From Syntrophobacterales bacterium Delta_02 (GTDB lineage Bacteria; Desulfobacterota; Syntrophorhabdia; Syntrophorhabdales; Syntrophorhabdaceae), in contig LVAA01000014.1 of assembly GCA_001603955.1 (NCBI GenBank), positions 83,906-147,905 of the forward strand: 64,000 nt of DNA, read 5' to 3'. Under the pieces are notes generated by a model. That model did not search any database. It had not been told where the DNA came from and was given only the letters and a program-made list of their open reading frames with translations. Shown here piece after piece: positions 50,970 to 60,417 of this stretch. The number at the start of each line of letters is the position of its first letter. Positions within the stretch are counted from its first letter, which is position 1. The translations under genes were made by a program, and so were the position numbers.

Positions 50970-51695
50970 ATGTGTATGAAACTCCTCATCAAAGCCCTTA
51001 TTATCTTAGCCGCGGTAGCGGGCTGCAACGGTCTCGAGCATGCAGGGCAAGGCCCGGGCGATCCACTGTCAACGGCAACCACCGCTGACATGCGGAACAT
51101 CCTCGGTGATGTGACGGTGTCAAGACCTTATTCCCGCTACCTCTACAGGATGAAAAGAGTGGATGGAGGTGAAGGGGAATCGGGTGTTGTATCAATGGCG
51201 CAGGGAGGGGACGAAAACATGAAACTTGTCGTTGCCGGCGGAGAATTGCGGATCATGCCGGAGGAATCTTTTCGGAGGTCGTACAACTGGGAGACATCGT
51301 CGTCGGACCGTGTGCCATTCGGGGGAGGATATGCAGCCGGCGGCAGGCTTGCGATAATACCCGGCCTCTACACGCCTGTCGATCTTTGTCCGTCATGGTT
51401 TCCTTCGAACGCGGATGTGAGCGTCGACGAAAGGTGCAATCTCCTTGTCCGGATGAAAAGCGTATACGAGAACGAAACCCAGAGACTTGTGGCCTTCATG
51501 GACGCAAAGAGCAAACTGGAGGGCCTGACATGTGAGGTGCTCGGGACCTTCCAAACAGTGCCCCAGCTCAAGAAGCTGGTGACGACGCTCAGGAAGGAAG
51601 GGAAATACAATCATGAACATCATTACGTGCTCCGCCTCTCATGGAGCTCAACCTATGCCCTTGTTGCCATCTCCCGGGAAGGAGGAAGGCAGTGA
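50970..51695 (+). CDS. Lipoprotein of unknown function
   Basis: 241 residues. Lipobox AAVAGC at residue 19 or so predicts a lipoprotein. An ATG two codons later is an alternative start. The mature part has two Cys (DLCPSWF, DERCNLLV) and no recognised domain. DotD and R64 PilL are lipoproteins in similar places, but neither match is visible here. Ends in GTGA overlap with the next gene. Confidence 0.6.
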   Translation: MCMKLLIKALIILAAVAGCNGLEHAGQGPGDPLSTATTADMRNILGDVTVSRPYSRYLYRMKRVDGGEGESGVVSMAQGGDENMKLVVAGGELRIMPEESFRRSYNWETSSSDRVPFGGGYAAGGRLAIIPGLYTPVDLCPSWFPSNADVSVDERCNLLVRMKSVYENETQRLVAFMDAKSKLEGLTCEVLGTFQTVPQLKKLVTTLRKEGKYNHEHHYVLRLSWSSTYALVAISREGGRQ

Positions 51696-52318
51696 GACGC
51701 ATTCTTGTGGCCCTGTTTGCGGCATGCATATGCCTCTACGCATATTCAGGACAGGGTGAGTCTCCGTCGATGAAAGGAATGTCTTCAGAACTGGAAGACG
51801 CCTTTCTGGACAAGCCGCAGGCCGGCAAAAGCGAAGGCCGAATAGCCCCGGGGATTGTCTCGCCGGTAGAGAAGCCGGCTTTGATAGATGGTGAAAAATG
51901 GCGGCGGAGGCTTGCCGCCATTCTCGACATACCTGACGTGCCGCTGCCTGAAGGTCTTAACCTTAAATTGCTTGAGGCGCCAGGCGCCAGGTTCATTATT
52001 GCCGTTTTCGATACCGGCGAAGAACACGTGGTCCACAGGGCGAAACAAATAGCATGGCCCAGGGTAAGGGCCCTTTTTGCCCGGGGCACAGTCCCTTTGC
52101 TGCATGTCGTGCCCGCGACAGGTGGAACTTTCAGTGCCGGAAGGACATTCTACACCATCATGAGCGACGAGGATAATTTCAGCGTGTTCTACATACCGCA
52201 GAGATCGGCAAGAAAGGTTTCGCTCACATTCCCAGGCGAAGAGGGGGCATTTTTGACGCCTGACGGATTTGTCTGCCGTATAAAGAGGCACACATTCCAT
52301 CGAGGAGGGGTCCAGTGA
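51692..52318 (+). CDS. Exported protein of unknown function preceding the secretin
   Basis: 208 residues from GTG 51692, with GGAGGAAGG upstream and GTGA overlap with the previous stop; the frame extends to 51641 without support. Signal peptide (LVALFAACICLYAYSGQG). Segments FIIAVFDTGEEH and DNFSVFYIPQRSARKVSLTF recall the protein at 49257. May correspond in place to R64 PilM, not in recognisable sequence. GTGA overlap with the secretin gene. Confidence 0.58.
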   Translation: MRRILVALFAACICLYAYSGQGESPSMKGMSSELEDAFLDKPQAGKSEGRIAPGIVSPVEKPALIDGEKWRRRLAAILDIPDVPLPEGLNLKLLEAPGARFIIAVFDTGEEHVVHRAKQIAWPRVRALFARGTVPLLHVVPATGGTFSAGRTFYTIMSDEDNFSVFYIPQRSARKVSLTFPGEEGAFLTPDGFVCRIKRHTFHRGGVQ

Positions 52319-53751
52319 GGGGAAGGGATGTTTTCAAGCGGGGTCTTGCAATGGCGGTGCTTGCTGCGATCTGCGCTCCCGGATGGTCTGCAAACAGTGC
52401 CGAAACAGCGGATGGAGCCTTTAAGAGGACCCTCCTGTCCGAGGCGGTTCTGAAGGATACGGGAGCGAAGACCGTCAACCTTCATTTCAAGGGTGTGCCG
52501 CTCAACGACGCCCTTCTTTCCCTGGGAAGGCAGGCGCGGGCAAGCATTACCATCGACCGCGAGATTGACGCCTCCAAGGTGAAGGTGAGTGCTTATTACG
52601 AAGGAGAGTCCTTCGAGGAGGCTATTGAGACCATTGTCTCCGGTCTTGACTATGCTTACAGAAAGGTAGCCGACGGGGCATACGTTGTCACCCCTTACGA
52701 GGAGGCCATCCTCAATGTTCATGACGTATATGTGAGGCACAAGGAATCGCTGAGTGAAACCTCGTCATCGAACAACCGGTCACTGAACGGAACGTCTTCC
52801 ACGTCGACAGGAGGCGGACACACGAGTTGGGGGACATCGGCGAACACGTCGGGGACCTCATCGACAGGGGACAGGGCAGAAGACCACGAGATGTCGAAGA
52901 TCATCGACAGCATCAAGAAGATGCTTTCGGCCAAAGGTGTTGTTACGCCGATGACGAGCGGTTTCGTCTACGTGAGGGACATACCTTCACGCATCAAGAT
53001 GGTCAGGGAAATGCTCGACACGGACCTCAAGAAGCGCAAGACCATTACCATGAAGATCACCCTTGTTCGAATAGACTACAAGGATGAATACGAGACGGGA
53101 CTCAACTGGTATGCAATGCTCAAGTCGAGAAGCCCCTCCGTTGTATTGAACACGAATTTCACACAGACGATGGGAGACAGCAACGTTGCCACCCTGCTGG
53201 TGATTGATGAGGATTTCGCGGGTTTCATAAAGATGCTCGGGACCTATGGCGATGTCCATGTGGTCCATTCGTGGGAATCAAGGGCCGTCTCGGGAGCGGT
53301 CCTCCCCTTTGAGATGTCGCAGACGGTCTGGTACTCAACAGGCAGCGTGATCCAGGTCGTCAACAACCAGACGATCACGACACCGCAGATGGCAAGCATG
53401 GAGGTAGGACTCAAGATGACCGTCAATCCCCTGAAACTGGACAAAGGATATCTCGTGAACACGAGCGTCGATCTTTCCAATCTCCTTGGTTTTCAGGTGG
53501 TGGAGAAGACCGAACTCCCCCAGGTGGAGCGCAATTATGTTTCGATACCCATTAAGATGTCTGTCGGCGAGACGGTTGCCATATCAGGCTTCAAGATAAA
53601 GAGCGCCGACAAGAAGCGGGTGGGGATACCCTTTTTGAGCAATCTGCCTGTCCTTTCTTATCTGTTCGGTTACAACAGCTCCCGGGACAGAACCTCCGAG
53701 CTGACGGTGCTCATCAACTTCGTCGAAGAAAAAGTCGACAGGGAGATATGA
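52315..53751 (+). CDS. Type IVb pilus secretin (PilN/BfpB-like)
   Basis: 478 residues, GTG start. Signal peptide, an N0-like domain (VNLHFKGVPLNDALLSLGRQA), a second small domain, a Ser/Thr/Gly-rich linker at about 145-185, then the secretin domain ending VGIPFLSNLPVLSYLFGYNSSRDRTSELTVLINF, the family signature. No clear lipobox, unlike R64 PilN. It would form the outer-membrane pore for the pilus. Confidence 0.85.
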   Translation: MRGRDVFKRGLAMAVLAAICAPGWSANSAETADGAFKRTLLSEAVLKDTGAKTVNLHFKGVPLNDALLSLGRQARASITIDREIDASKVKVSAYYEGESFEEAIETIVSGLDYAYRKVADGAYVVTPYEEAILNVHDVYVRHKESLSETSSSNNRSLNGTSSTSTGGGHTSWGTSANTSGTSSTGDRAEDHEMSKIIDSIKKMLSAKGVVTPMTSGFVYVRDIPSRIKMVREMLDTDLKKRKTITMKITLVRIDYKDEYETGLNWYAMLKSRSPSVVLNTNFTQTMGDSNVATLLVIDEDFAGFIKMLGTYGDVHVVHSWESRAVSGAVLPFEMSQTVWYSTGSVIQVVNNQTITTPQMASMEVGLKMTVNPLKLDKGYLVNTSVDLSNLLGFQVVEKTELPQVERNYVSIPIKMSVGETVAISGFKIKSADKKRVGIPFLSNLPVLSYLFGYNSSRDRTSELTVLINFVEEKVDREI

Positions 53752-53752
53752 G

Positions 53753-54898
53753 GTGAAGCTCTATATAAAGTTCGACGACAATGTCGTCTTCGATGTCCTT
53801 GCACAGAAAATGGTTGATCCGAAGACGATCAGACCGGGCAGAGGGGCGAAGATCATCCCCTTCGCGGAGCATATATCCATACGGAAGCTCAAGCCCCGGG
53901 AGAAACTCTCCCATAAGATAGCCGACCGCTGGATATCGTCGCGACGGGTGTCTTTCGCATACCTTATGGCCTATTACATGGTGAAGAACAAAAAGACGGT
54001 GCTTGCGGGGTTTTTTGACCGCGGGGATGGCAAGTACATCTTCATGGAGATCAAGGCCGGGAACGTGACCATCGACGCACGGTACATGCTGAGCGTGGAC
54101 AGCAGCCCCGGGAACTTCATGGCCATGGCCGGAAGACAGTACGACGGGATATTCGGCGATGCTTCCCTTTCCGTGGAACCGGATTTCATTGATATCTCCT
54201 ACGAGAGACTTCTCAAGGAAGTGACCATCGGGGTCACACCCCTTCAGGCCGTTGTCGTACTTGTCGTCGTTGCCTTCATCGTTGGGTCAGTTCTGAACTA
54301 TGCGGGTGTTTTTACGAAGAGAAAAACCGAGCCCGGCGCGAAGGCGAGAGCCACGAAGGAAATACCGCCACTCACCCATAAGGAGATACGGGCGTTGTCG
54401 ATACTCATCACCGGTGAAGCCCTGGTAAAATACAAGCTCTACGTAGAAACACTTCCCGAAGACGTTGCCTTGAAAAACGCTGTTTTCCGCATCCTGTCCG
54501 TCGCAGGCTCGCCCGGGGGAAAAGGGCGGGAACAGGAGCTCAAAGGCACGTTGTCCTTTCAGTTCGAGTCCTTCTATCCCTTCCGAGGAAGCAAAAAAAG
54601 CGGCGATCTCTTCACTTTCGGGAAGGAGATCGTTTTCAGGAAAAGCAGGGCTGATATGCGGGCGGCGATCAAAGCCGAGGCCAAAGCGCGGCAGAACACG
54701 AAGGCCTTCGAAACCCTCGTGGACCTTTGCGATGTTGTGGCCAGGGGCGACAGGGAGTGGAAGTTCGCTGTGGCCCGGAAAGACTACAGAAGTGTGGTCA
54801 AGATACTCAACGACATCTACCTGTCGCCTGTGGTGATCGACAGCATCACCGTCAATGAGGGGAACACGACAGGCAAGCTGATCTGCCACAGGTTCTAG
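53753..54898 (+). CDS. Type IVb pilus accessory protein PilO-like
   Basis: 381 residues, GTG start. A soluble N-terminal half of about 165 residues, one membrane helix near 167-187 (LQAVVVLVVVAFIVGSVLNYA), then a C-terminal periplasmic domain. This is the layout of R64 PilO/BfpC-type accessory proteins, which recruit the assembly ATPase. Gene order between secretin and PilP-like genes supports it. Confidence 0.65.
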   Translation: MKLYIKFDDNVVFDVLAQKMVDPKTIRPGRGAKIIPFAEHISIRKLKPREKLSHKIADRWISSRRVSFAYLMAYYMVKNKKTVLAGFFDRGDGKYIFMEIKAGNVTIDARYMLSVDSSPGNFMAMAGRQYDGIFGDASLSVEPDFIDISYERLLKEVTIGVTPLQAVVVLVVVAFIVGSVLNYAGVFTKRKTEPGAKARATKEIPPLTHKEIRALSILITGEALVKYKLYVETLPEDVALKNAVFRILSVAGSPGGKGREQELKGTLSFQFESFYPFRGSKKSGDLFTFGKEIVFRKSRADMRAAIKAEAKARQNTKAFETLVDLCDVVARGDREWKFAVARKDYRSVVKILNDIYLSPVVIDSITVNEGNTTGKLICHRF

Positions 54899-54914
54899 AT
54901 CCGGGAGATGGGTT

Positions 54915-55823
54915 ATGAGACTTCCATTTATGAAGCGAGAAGACAGAGATAACAATTCTGGCGATGAGTACGCCGGAGACGATTATCCAGCCCTTGAGGG
55001 GGAAGGCTCCAAAAAAGGCGGGAGCATCGTGCCCAGGGTTGCCCTCTACTTCGGGGTCTTCCTGGTCCTCGTCATTGCGGTGGGAGGTTACTATTATCTC
55101 AACTACACCCGCGGGTCGCTGAACAGGAGGATCTCCGGCAGTCCTTCCGGGCTGGTAAGGGCCATTGATATCGGGGGAGGGAAGAATGCTTCAACTTCGC
55201 GGGAGGCACCGTTCATCGAAGGGCAGGCGCGTGAAACCGTGCAGACGCCCGGTCCATCGTCCTCTGATGAACGCGTCCGCGAGGCGCTACCCTCAAAGAC
55301 AGGAGCCGGGGATCAAGTCGCGTCCGAGACGCCGTCCATGAGGGAGGCATCTCCTTCTCCCGGGACGATTCCATCACACGTGGAGAAGGCCGGCCGGGAT
55401 GGTGTGGTATCGAAGCCGTCTGCCCCGCCGGATCAACCCGAGATGCTTCCGAGTCACCTTGTGCTGAGGGATGACAACCCCTTTCGCGAGAAATTCCTGA
55501 AGAGATTTCAGGACGCCAATGCGCCAAAGATATCCCTGAAAGAGGGAAGACGTTCACCGAGATCAGGTCAAATACGCCGTTCTTCGCAATCGGGTCTCAC
55601 GGGCGGCGAGCCTTCCATCCTTCCCGATGTCACCGATGGAAGTGACCATCCGGGAAACCTCAGGGTGGTGGGAATCATACAAACCAGGGAGGCTTCGATA
55701 GCGTTGACGAACAGGGGAGAGTTAAGGGTGGGTTCCCTGGTGGACGGCGATGCAGTCACGGCGATCACCATAAACGAGGTCTGCCTGAAAAGCGGAAGAA
55801 CCATCAAGGTAACGGCGCAATGA
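54915..55823 (+). CDS. PilP-like pilus protein
   Basis: 302 residues. Acidic cytoplasmic start, helix at about 41-60 (VALYFGVFLVLVIAVGGYYYL), a long Ser/Pro-rich linker and a final 55-residue beta domain (LRVVGIIQTREASIALTNRGELRVGSLVDGDAV) like the PilP/GspC homology region. It likely bridges the inner-membrane machinery and the secretin. Overlaps the next gene by ATGA. Confidence 0.65.
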   Translation: MRLPFMKREDRDNNSGDEYAGDDYPALEGEGSKKGGSIVPRVALYFGVFLVLVIAVGGYYYLNYTRGSLNRRISGSPSGLVRAIDIGGGKNASTSREAPFIEGQARETVQTPGPSSSDERVREALPSKTGAGDQVASETPSMREASPSPGTIPSHVEKAGRDGVVSKPSAPPDQPEMLPSHLVLRDDNPFREKFLKRFQDANAPKISLKEGRRSPRSGQIRRSSQSGLTGGEPSILPDVTDGSDHPGNLRVVGIIQTREASIALTNRGELRVGSLVDGDAVTAITINEVCLKSGRTIKVTAQ

Positions 55824-57646
55824 CGGATAGACCCTCCATGATGCCTGATGCGTGCTCAGCTGCCGGAATAGCTGACCGGATCAGATCCATTGATCGGTCC
55901 CATGTGGAGAACGCGATCTCGCGGTATCTTGTCGAAACGAAAGGCATGGCACAGGAGTCCTTTGATGTCTACCTTGACAGGGCAAAACACATAGATCAGA
56001 GCGTTTATAACGTCATTTGCGAAATAGAGAACGCAATGACCTACGAGGAACTCCGCACCGTCTTTCAATCCCTTACGGGAATCCCTGGGGCTCGGGGCGT
56101 GGAAGGGAGGATCCTGCATGTCAACAGCGGCAGGTTCATCACGTCCGCGGTAGAGAATGGCCGGGGCGGCTTTTCCACCCATGTCTATGCCTGGCATCCC
56201 ATGGCGCTCAAAGACCTCGAGAAGGACCGCATCGGCAAAGAGAGGTTCTTTCTTCTCCGAAAAGATGATTTCCAGAACATAGAGATCAAAAGCGGGTTCG
56301 CGGGATCGACGGGTGCCGCCGGGACCGTGGTGGTCGATACGCAGGTGTCGAGAGATTTCATCTATCCTTTCATCAGAGACGCCCTCGTCCATGGCGGCAC
56401 GGACATCCATATCTTTCCCCTGGACGCTCAGGATATATACAAGATCCGTTTCAGACTCCTTGGCGATCTTGTCGATGTCCATACGTTGAAGGCCGAAAAA
56501 GGGCGCTCCCTCGTCAACGTGCTTATCAACTGGGCAAAAGAAATGACGCCGTCCCTCAAAACGGACGAAAAGCGAAGACCTATCGACGGCAAGATCATAT
56601 GCAGGAAGGAAGACGTGGGATGGCATACGGACGTTGATCTCAGGATGTCGCTCATCTGGAAGCCGGATGCGGCGAACAGCGACGTGGTGCTCCGCGTCCT
56701 CGCCAAAACGGACATCCGCAATGAGAAGCTGCAGGACCTCGGATACCTGGACTGCCACGCGGACATGTTCGCAACGGCTGTCAGCCGCAACCGGGGCATC
56801 ATCCTTGTCACCGGTCCGACGGGTAGCGGAAAGTCCAGAACAGTGAACACGCTTCTGGCAGGCCTTCCATCAACAAAATGCATACTCTGCGTCGAGGATC
56901 CCATCGAGTACCAGATTCCCGGCGGAAGACAGTTCCAGACCTTTGAGTACGTGGAGGATGCGGGCAGCGAGAAGGGCGGCAAGGCCAGCATACACGTGGT
57001 GGGTTTTCCGGAATTTGCGCGGGCCTTCAAGAGACATGACCCGGACGTCATCTTCATAGGGGAGTTGCGCGATGAAGAAACCGTCAACACGGCAGTGCAC
57101 CTATCCAAGACGGGGCACCTTGTATTGGGAACCCTCCACGTGTCGCGGGCCACGCAGATCCCGCAAATGTTGGTGGAGGACTACGGAGTTTCCATCGACG
57201 CCGTGGCGGACAACCTTATCATGGGCGTCAACCAGGTCCTCGTGAAAAAACTCTGCAGTGCGTGCAAGGAAGAGATGGATAGCCCCTTGGGTACTACACC
57301 TGAATGGATGAAGAAACTCCGCTATCCCGAAAGAGACCTTTTCCTCGACAGCATCCGGGAAAAGAGATTCTTTGTCCCGAGCCTGTCCGATGGCTGCGAT
57401 GCCTGCAGGAAGACGATCGGTCGTGGTCCCGCGCGACGTCTACTCTCTGCCGGTTATTCGGGTCGGACGGTTCTCGGTGAGGCCATAGAATTCAGGCCCG
57501 GTCATTTTTCCGATGGAAAGATATCCGGTTACCATATGGAAGCGAAGGTAGAGGCGGCGGACATGAGCCACAGCATTCTCCTGGATGCCTACAACAAGCT
57601 GGTCCTGGGAACGATAGACATGGACGCGGTTAAGAGGCTCCTTTGA
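55820..57646 (+). CDS. Pilus assembly ATPase, R64 PilQ-like (GspE family)
   Basis: 608 residues. N-terminal domain of about 190, then a GspE-type motor: Walker A GPTGSGKSRT near 333, Asp box VEDPIEYQIPG, Walker B DPDVIFIGELRDEET, His box GTLHVSRA. A zinc-type Cys pattern (CSACKEE ... CDACRK) follows near 480-530. It drives pilin polymerisation. The spacing between motifs matches R64 PilQ. Confidence 0.85.
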   Translation: MTDRPSMMPDACSAAGIADRIRSIDRSHVENAISRYLVETKGMAQESFDVYLDRAKHIDQSVYNVICEIENAMTYEELRTVFQSLTGIPGARGVEGRILHVNSGRFITSAVENGRGGFSTHVYAWHPMALKDLEKDRIGKERFFLLRKDDFQNIEIKSGFAGSTGAAGTVVVDTQVSRDFIYPFIRDALVHGGTDIHIFPLDAQDIYKIRFRLLGDLVDVHTLKAEKGRSLVNVLINWAKEMTPSLKTDEKRRPIDGKIICRKEDVGWHTDVDLRMSLIWKPDAANSDVVLRVLAKTDIRNEKLQDLGYLDCHADMFATAVSRNRGIILVTGPTGSGKSRTVNTLLAGLPSTKCILCVEDPIEYQIPGGRQFQTFEYVEDAGSEKGGKASIHVVGFPEFARAFKRHDPDVIFIGELRDEETVNTAVHLSKTGHLVLGTLHVSRATQIPQMLVEDYGVSIDAVADNLIMGVNQVLVKKLCSACKEEMDSPLGTTPEWMKKLRYPERDLFLDSIREKRFFVPSLSDGCDACRKTIGRGPARRLLSAGYSGRTVLGEAIEFRPGHFSDGKISGYHMEAKVEAADMSHSILLDAYNKLVLGTIDMDAVKRLL

Positions 57647-58668
57647 TGAACATTCTCTCGCGCTATATCGGAAAGAAGGTCAGAGACATCACGATCATGA
57701 AAAGTCTTCACCTCCTCATGGTCGCCAACATATCCATCCAGGAGGCCTTGCGCAGAATAGCAGAAAAACTTCCTGACAGCGAAATGGCGGAACGGCTGGC
57801 GGTTGCCTCCGACATGGTGAGCAGAGAGGGACGCACGCTTCCCGAGGCGATGCGCGAAGTGGGTCTTTTTGAAAAGTATGTTGACCTTATCGAGATAGGG
57901 CAGCAGACGGGGAACCTCAATACCGTCCTCAAGGAACTCATCGACATGGAAGAAGAACTGGCCGCTGCGAAAAAGAAGATCATCTCCGGTATCATCTATC
58001 CCCTGGTGGTGACGGGCGTATCGATAGCGGTAGGCTATGGTCTTACCTTTGTGCTCGGGAACATTCTGAATGCCCTTAAGCTGCCGGGTATCGAGAGGGA
58101 ACTGCCTTATAAGATGGGGCAGTTCATCGTTGCCAACCGCAACATCCTTTTCATTTTGTATGCGGGAGGCGCCGCCGGGATCATCACTGTTGTGGCGAAA
58201 AATGCCGATAGGATGCCTGTCATTCGCAACGTGTACAACTCTCTCGTTCTTGGTCAGGCGTTCAAGGTTGTATCTCTCGCCCTCATGTCAGGTCTCTCTC
58301 CGGCAAGTGCCTTTCGCCGCGTGGCGGAATTCTCGCAAGGCGTCTGGACACAGATATTCCGAATGGTCGCCGAGGAGTCGGTATCGCGAAGTTTTTCGGA
58401 GGTCATTGATGAGATCGAAGAATATCTGCCGTTTGAAAGCTATTTATTACTCAAGGTGAAAATAGACACGGCGAACATGTCTGAGGGTTTCGCCATGATC
58501 GGCACGAAGATGATCAACGATGCCATCTCGAGGTTTGCCGTTGCGGGGTCTTTTGTGAATGTCTTTGCCTTCCTTTTTGTCGCTGTCCAGATCATAGTCC
58601 TGATGTCACCCGTATATACCATGCTTTTCACCTTCATCGACAGATCGGCTGCAGGCAAGATGTTCTAG
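57646..58668 (+). CDS. Pilus inner-membrane platform protein, PilR-like (GspF family)
   Basis: 340 residues from ATG 57646, with AGAGG 8 bases upstream and TGATG overlap with the ATPase stop. Motif IEIGQQTGNLNTVLKELID matches the GspF signature, helices at about 115-140, 160-180 and near the C-terminus. Works with the PilQ-like ATPase in the inner membrane. Confidence 0.82.
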   Translation: MNILSRYIGKKVRDITIMKSLHLLMVANISIQEALRRIAEKLPDSEMAERLAVASDMVSREGRTLPEAMREVGLFEKYVDLIEIGQQTGNLNTVLKELIDMEEELAAAKKKIISGIIYPLVVTGVSIAVGYGLTFVLGNILNALKLPGIERELPYKMGQFIVANRNILFILYAGGAAGIITVVAKNADRMPVIRNVYNSLVLGQAFKVVSLALMSGLSPASAFRRVAEFSQGVWTQIFRMVAEESVSRSFSEVIDEIEEYLPFESYLLLKVKIDTANMSEGFAMIGTKMINDAISRFAVAGSFVNVFAFLFVAVQIIVLMSPVYTMLFTFIDRSAAGKMF

Positions 58669-58679
58669 GGGAGACAAGC

Positions 58680-59900
58680 GTGGAAAGAAAAGAAGAAGGC
58701 GCGCTATTGAATATGGCTGCAGGGAAGGGCGGTGTCAACGTCAACGTGGCGGAACTCGACATCGAGAACCTCGGGTGGTTCCGGGATGTTCTCGTCTATG
58801 CGAAAGAAAGGAATGTCACGGATATCATCGTTGTTGAAAAGCGGCCCGTCAGGCTTGGCATCCTGAAGAAGTGCGAGATCATGGAGGTTGGCGAAGGCAT
58901 TGTGGTGAAACCCGGCAAGGCAGAGATCCTTGCCGCCATCGCCGAAACCCGCCAGAGGAGATTCGACGGGGAAACGGACACCGATGGGGGCACGGCCATC
59001 ATAAAGCACATCAGAAACAAGGGATACTTCGAGTATGCCTTCTCGGTGAAAGATATAGGCAGGTTCCGCATGAGTGTCTCGAGTTCGCAGGAAGGGCTTG
59101 GTTTTGCAGCCCGGGTCCTGCCCTACACGATACCCAGGCTGGAAGAGCTCGACCCCTTCAATATGCTCGCGGGTATCAAGGGCCTCTTCGATTTTTCCTA
59201 TTCCTATCCGCGGGGGCTCGTTCTCCACACGGGTGTCGTTGGTTCAGGCAAGACCACCCTCATCGCGTCGGAGCTGGATTACCTGGCGGAGCGGATGAAC
59301 GGCGCCGTCTATACCCTCGAGGACCCCATAGAGTACGTCTATCAGAACAAGAGGACGGTTTTTCGTCAGTACGAGATCGGTACCCATATCCCGAGCATCC
59401 TGGAAGGAGTGAGGATGGCCTTGAGGAACAACCTTGCCGGTCTTGTTGTCGGTGAGGTACGCACGCGCGATGAGGTCACGGCCCTCTTTACCGCCGCCGA
59501 AAAGGGGTTTCTCGTCATCTCCAGCATCCACACTCCCGACGCCATGACAACCCTGCGCCTCCTTGACGGCTACGGAGAGGACCGCGACGCATGGCGCAAG
59601 AAGATGGCCCAGTGTCTCACGGCGATCGTCAGTCAGAAGCTCATCCATAAGGAATACACGGTGAACGGCTCGAAGAAGACGGGCTATGTTCTTGTCCCTG
59701 AGGTTCTTTTTTTCCCGGCAACGATCAAGGCTGGTGTGGAACGAGGTGTGTACGGCGAGGTGGAAAGCGCTTTTCGCGGTAATGCGATACGGAATGCCAT
59801 TACATTCGAGATGTCACTGTCAGTATTGGAGCAAAAAGGGATCATAGACAGCTATCTCAAGATGGAGCTTCTCGACAGGGTCGATCAGGGGAAAATCTAG
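58680..59900 (+). CDS. Second pilus ATPase, PilT/BfpF-like
   Basis: 406 residues, GTG start with GGGAG upstream. Walker A GVVGSGKTT near 186, Asp box TLEDPIEYVYQNK, Walker B NLAGLVVGEVRTRDEVT, His box SSIHTPDAMTTLRLL. No zinc Cys pattern. Its place after the platform gene and shorter N-terminal part fit a retraction-type or accessory ATPase. R64 has only one ATPase in its pil operon, while BFP has two. Confidence 0.75.
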   Translation: MERKEEGALLNMAAGKGGVNVNVAELDIENLGWFRDVLVYAKERNVTDIIVVEKRPVRLGILKKCEIMEVGEGIVVKPGKAEILAAIAETRQRRFDGETDTDGGTAIIKHIRNKGYFEYAFSVKDIGRFRMSVSSSQEGLGFAARVLPYTIPRLEELDPFNMLAGIKGLFDFSYSYPRGLVLHTGVVGSGKTTLIASELDYLAERMNGAVYTLEDPIEYVYQNKRTVFRQYEIGTHIPSILEGVRMALRNNLAGLVVGEVRTRDEVTALFTAAEKGFLVISSIHTPDAMTTLRLLDGYGEDRDAWRKKMAQCLTAIVSQKLIHKEYTVNGSKKTGYVLVPEVLFFPATIKAGVERGVYGEVESAFRGNAIRNAITFEMSLSVLEQKGIIDSYLKMELLDRVDQGKI

Positions 59901-59910
59901 GAGGAGAATT

Positions 59911-60384
59911 ATGAAGAAATGTCTGAGAAATAGACGTGGTTTCACGTTGATCGAGTTTGTCGTCGTTGTGGCCCTCGCAGCGGCGCTGATAGGTCTGACG
60001 GCCATACTCCTTGCAAAGGGAAAAGCTGCCGCGAGTTTCTCCACGACCCAGGAAAGGATCAGGGCCATCTCCACAGGGCTGACTGAATATGTCATGTACA
60101 AACATTCGTTGCCGGCTGCGGCAGATATGACATCATCATGGCCTGAGGCGCTCAATGACTACGTTGAAGCTGATTTCAGAACCGGCGCGATTGCCCACGG
60201 TTATCAATGTGCATCGAGTGATCTGGTCCTTCAGACGCCAACTCTGGAGAGTTCAACATCGGCCGCAGCCATACTGACAAGGCTCAAGGACCAGAGGATC
60301 TGCGAATCCGATTCTGAGGTGACAGATAGTAATGCGATCAATTGTGTCGTTACCGCGTTCAAGGGTACTGCCCGCTGCCGCTGA
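59911..60384 (+). CDS. Type IVb prepilin (PilS-like major pilin candidate)
   Basis: 157 residues. Leader KKCLRNRRG then FTLIEFVVVVALAAALIGL with Glu at +5. A globular part of about 110 residues has Cys near 105 and several near the C-terminus (RICESD, NCVVT, ARCR), as in pilins with a disulphide loop. AGGAGAATT before the ATG. Most likely the structural pilin. Its prepilin peptidase is not in the window. Confidence 0.8.
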   Translation: MKKCLRNRRGFTLIEFVVVVALAAALIGLTAILLAKGKAAASFSTTQERIRAISTGLTEYVMYKHSLPAAADMTSSWPEALNDYVEADFRTGAIAHGYQCASSDLVLQTPTLESSTSAAAILTRLKDQRICESDSEVTDSNAINCVVTAFKGTARCR

Positions 60385-60417
60385 GAAGCGCGGTAGAACC
60401 AGTTCCCGGGTTTCCTT

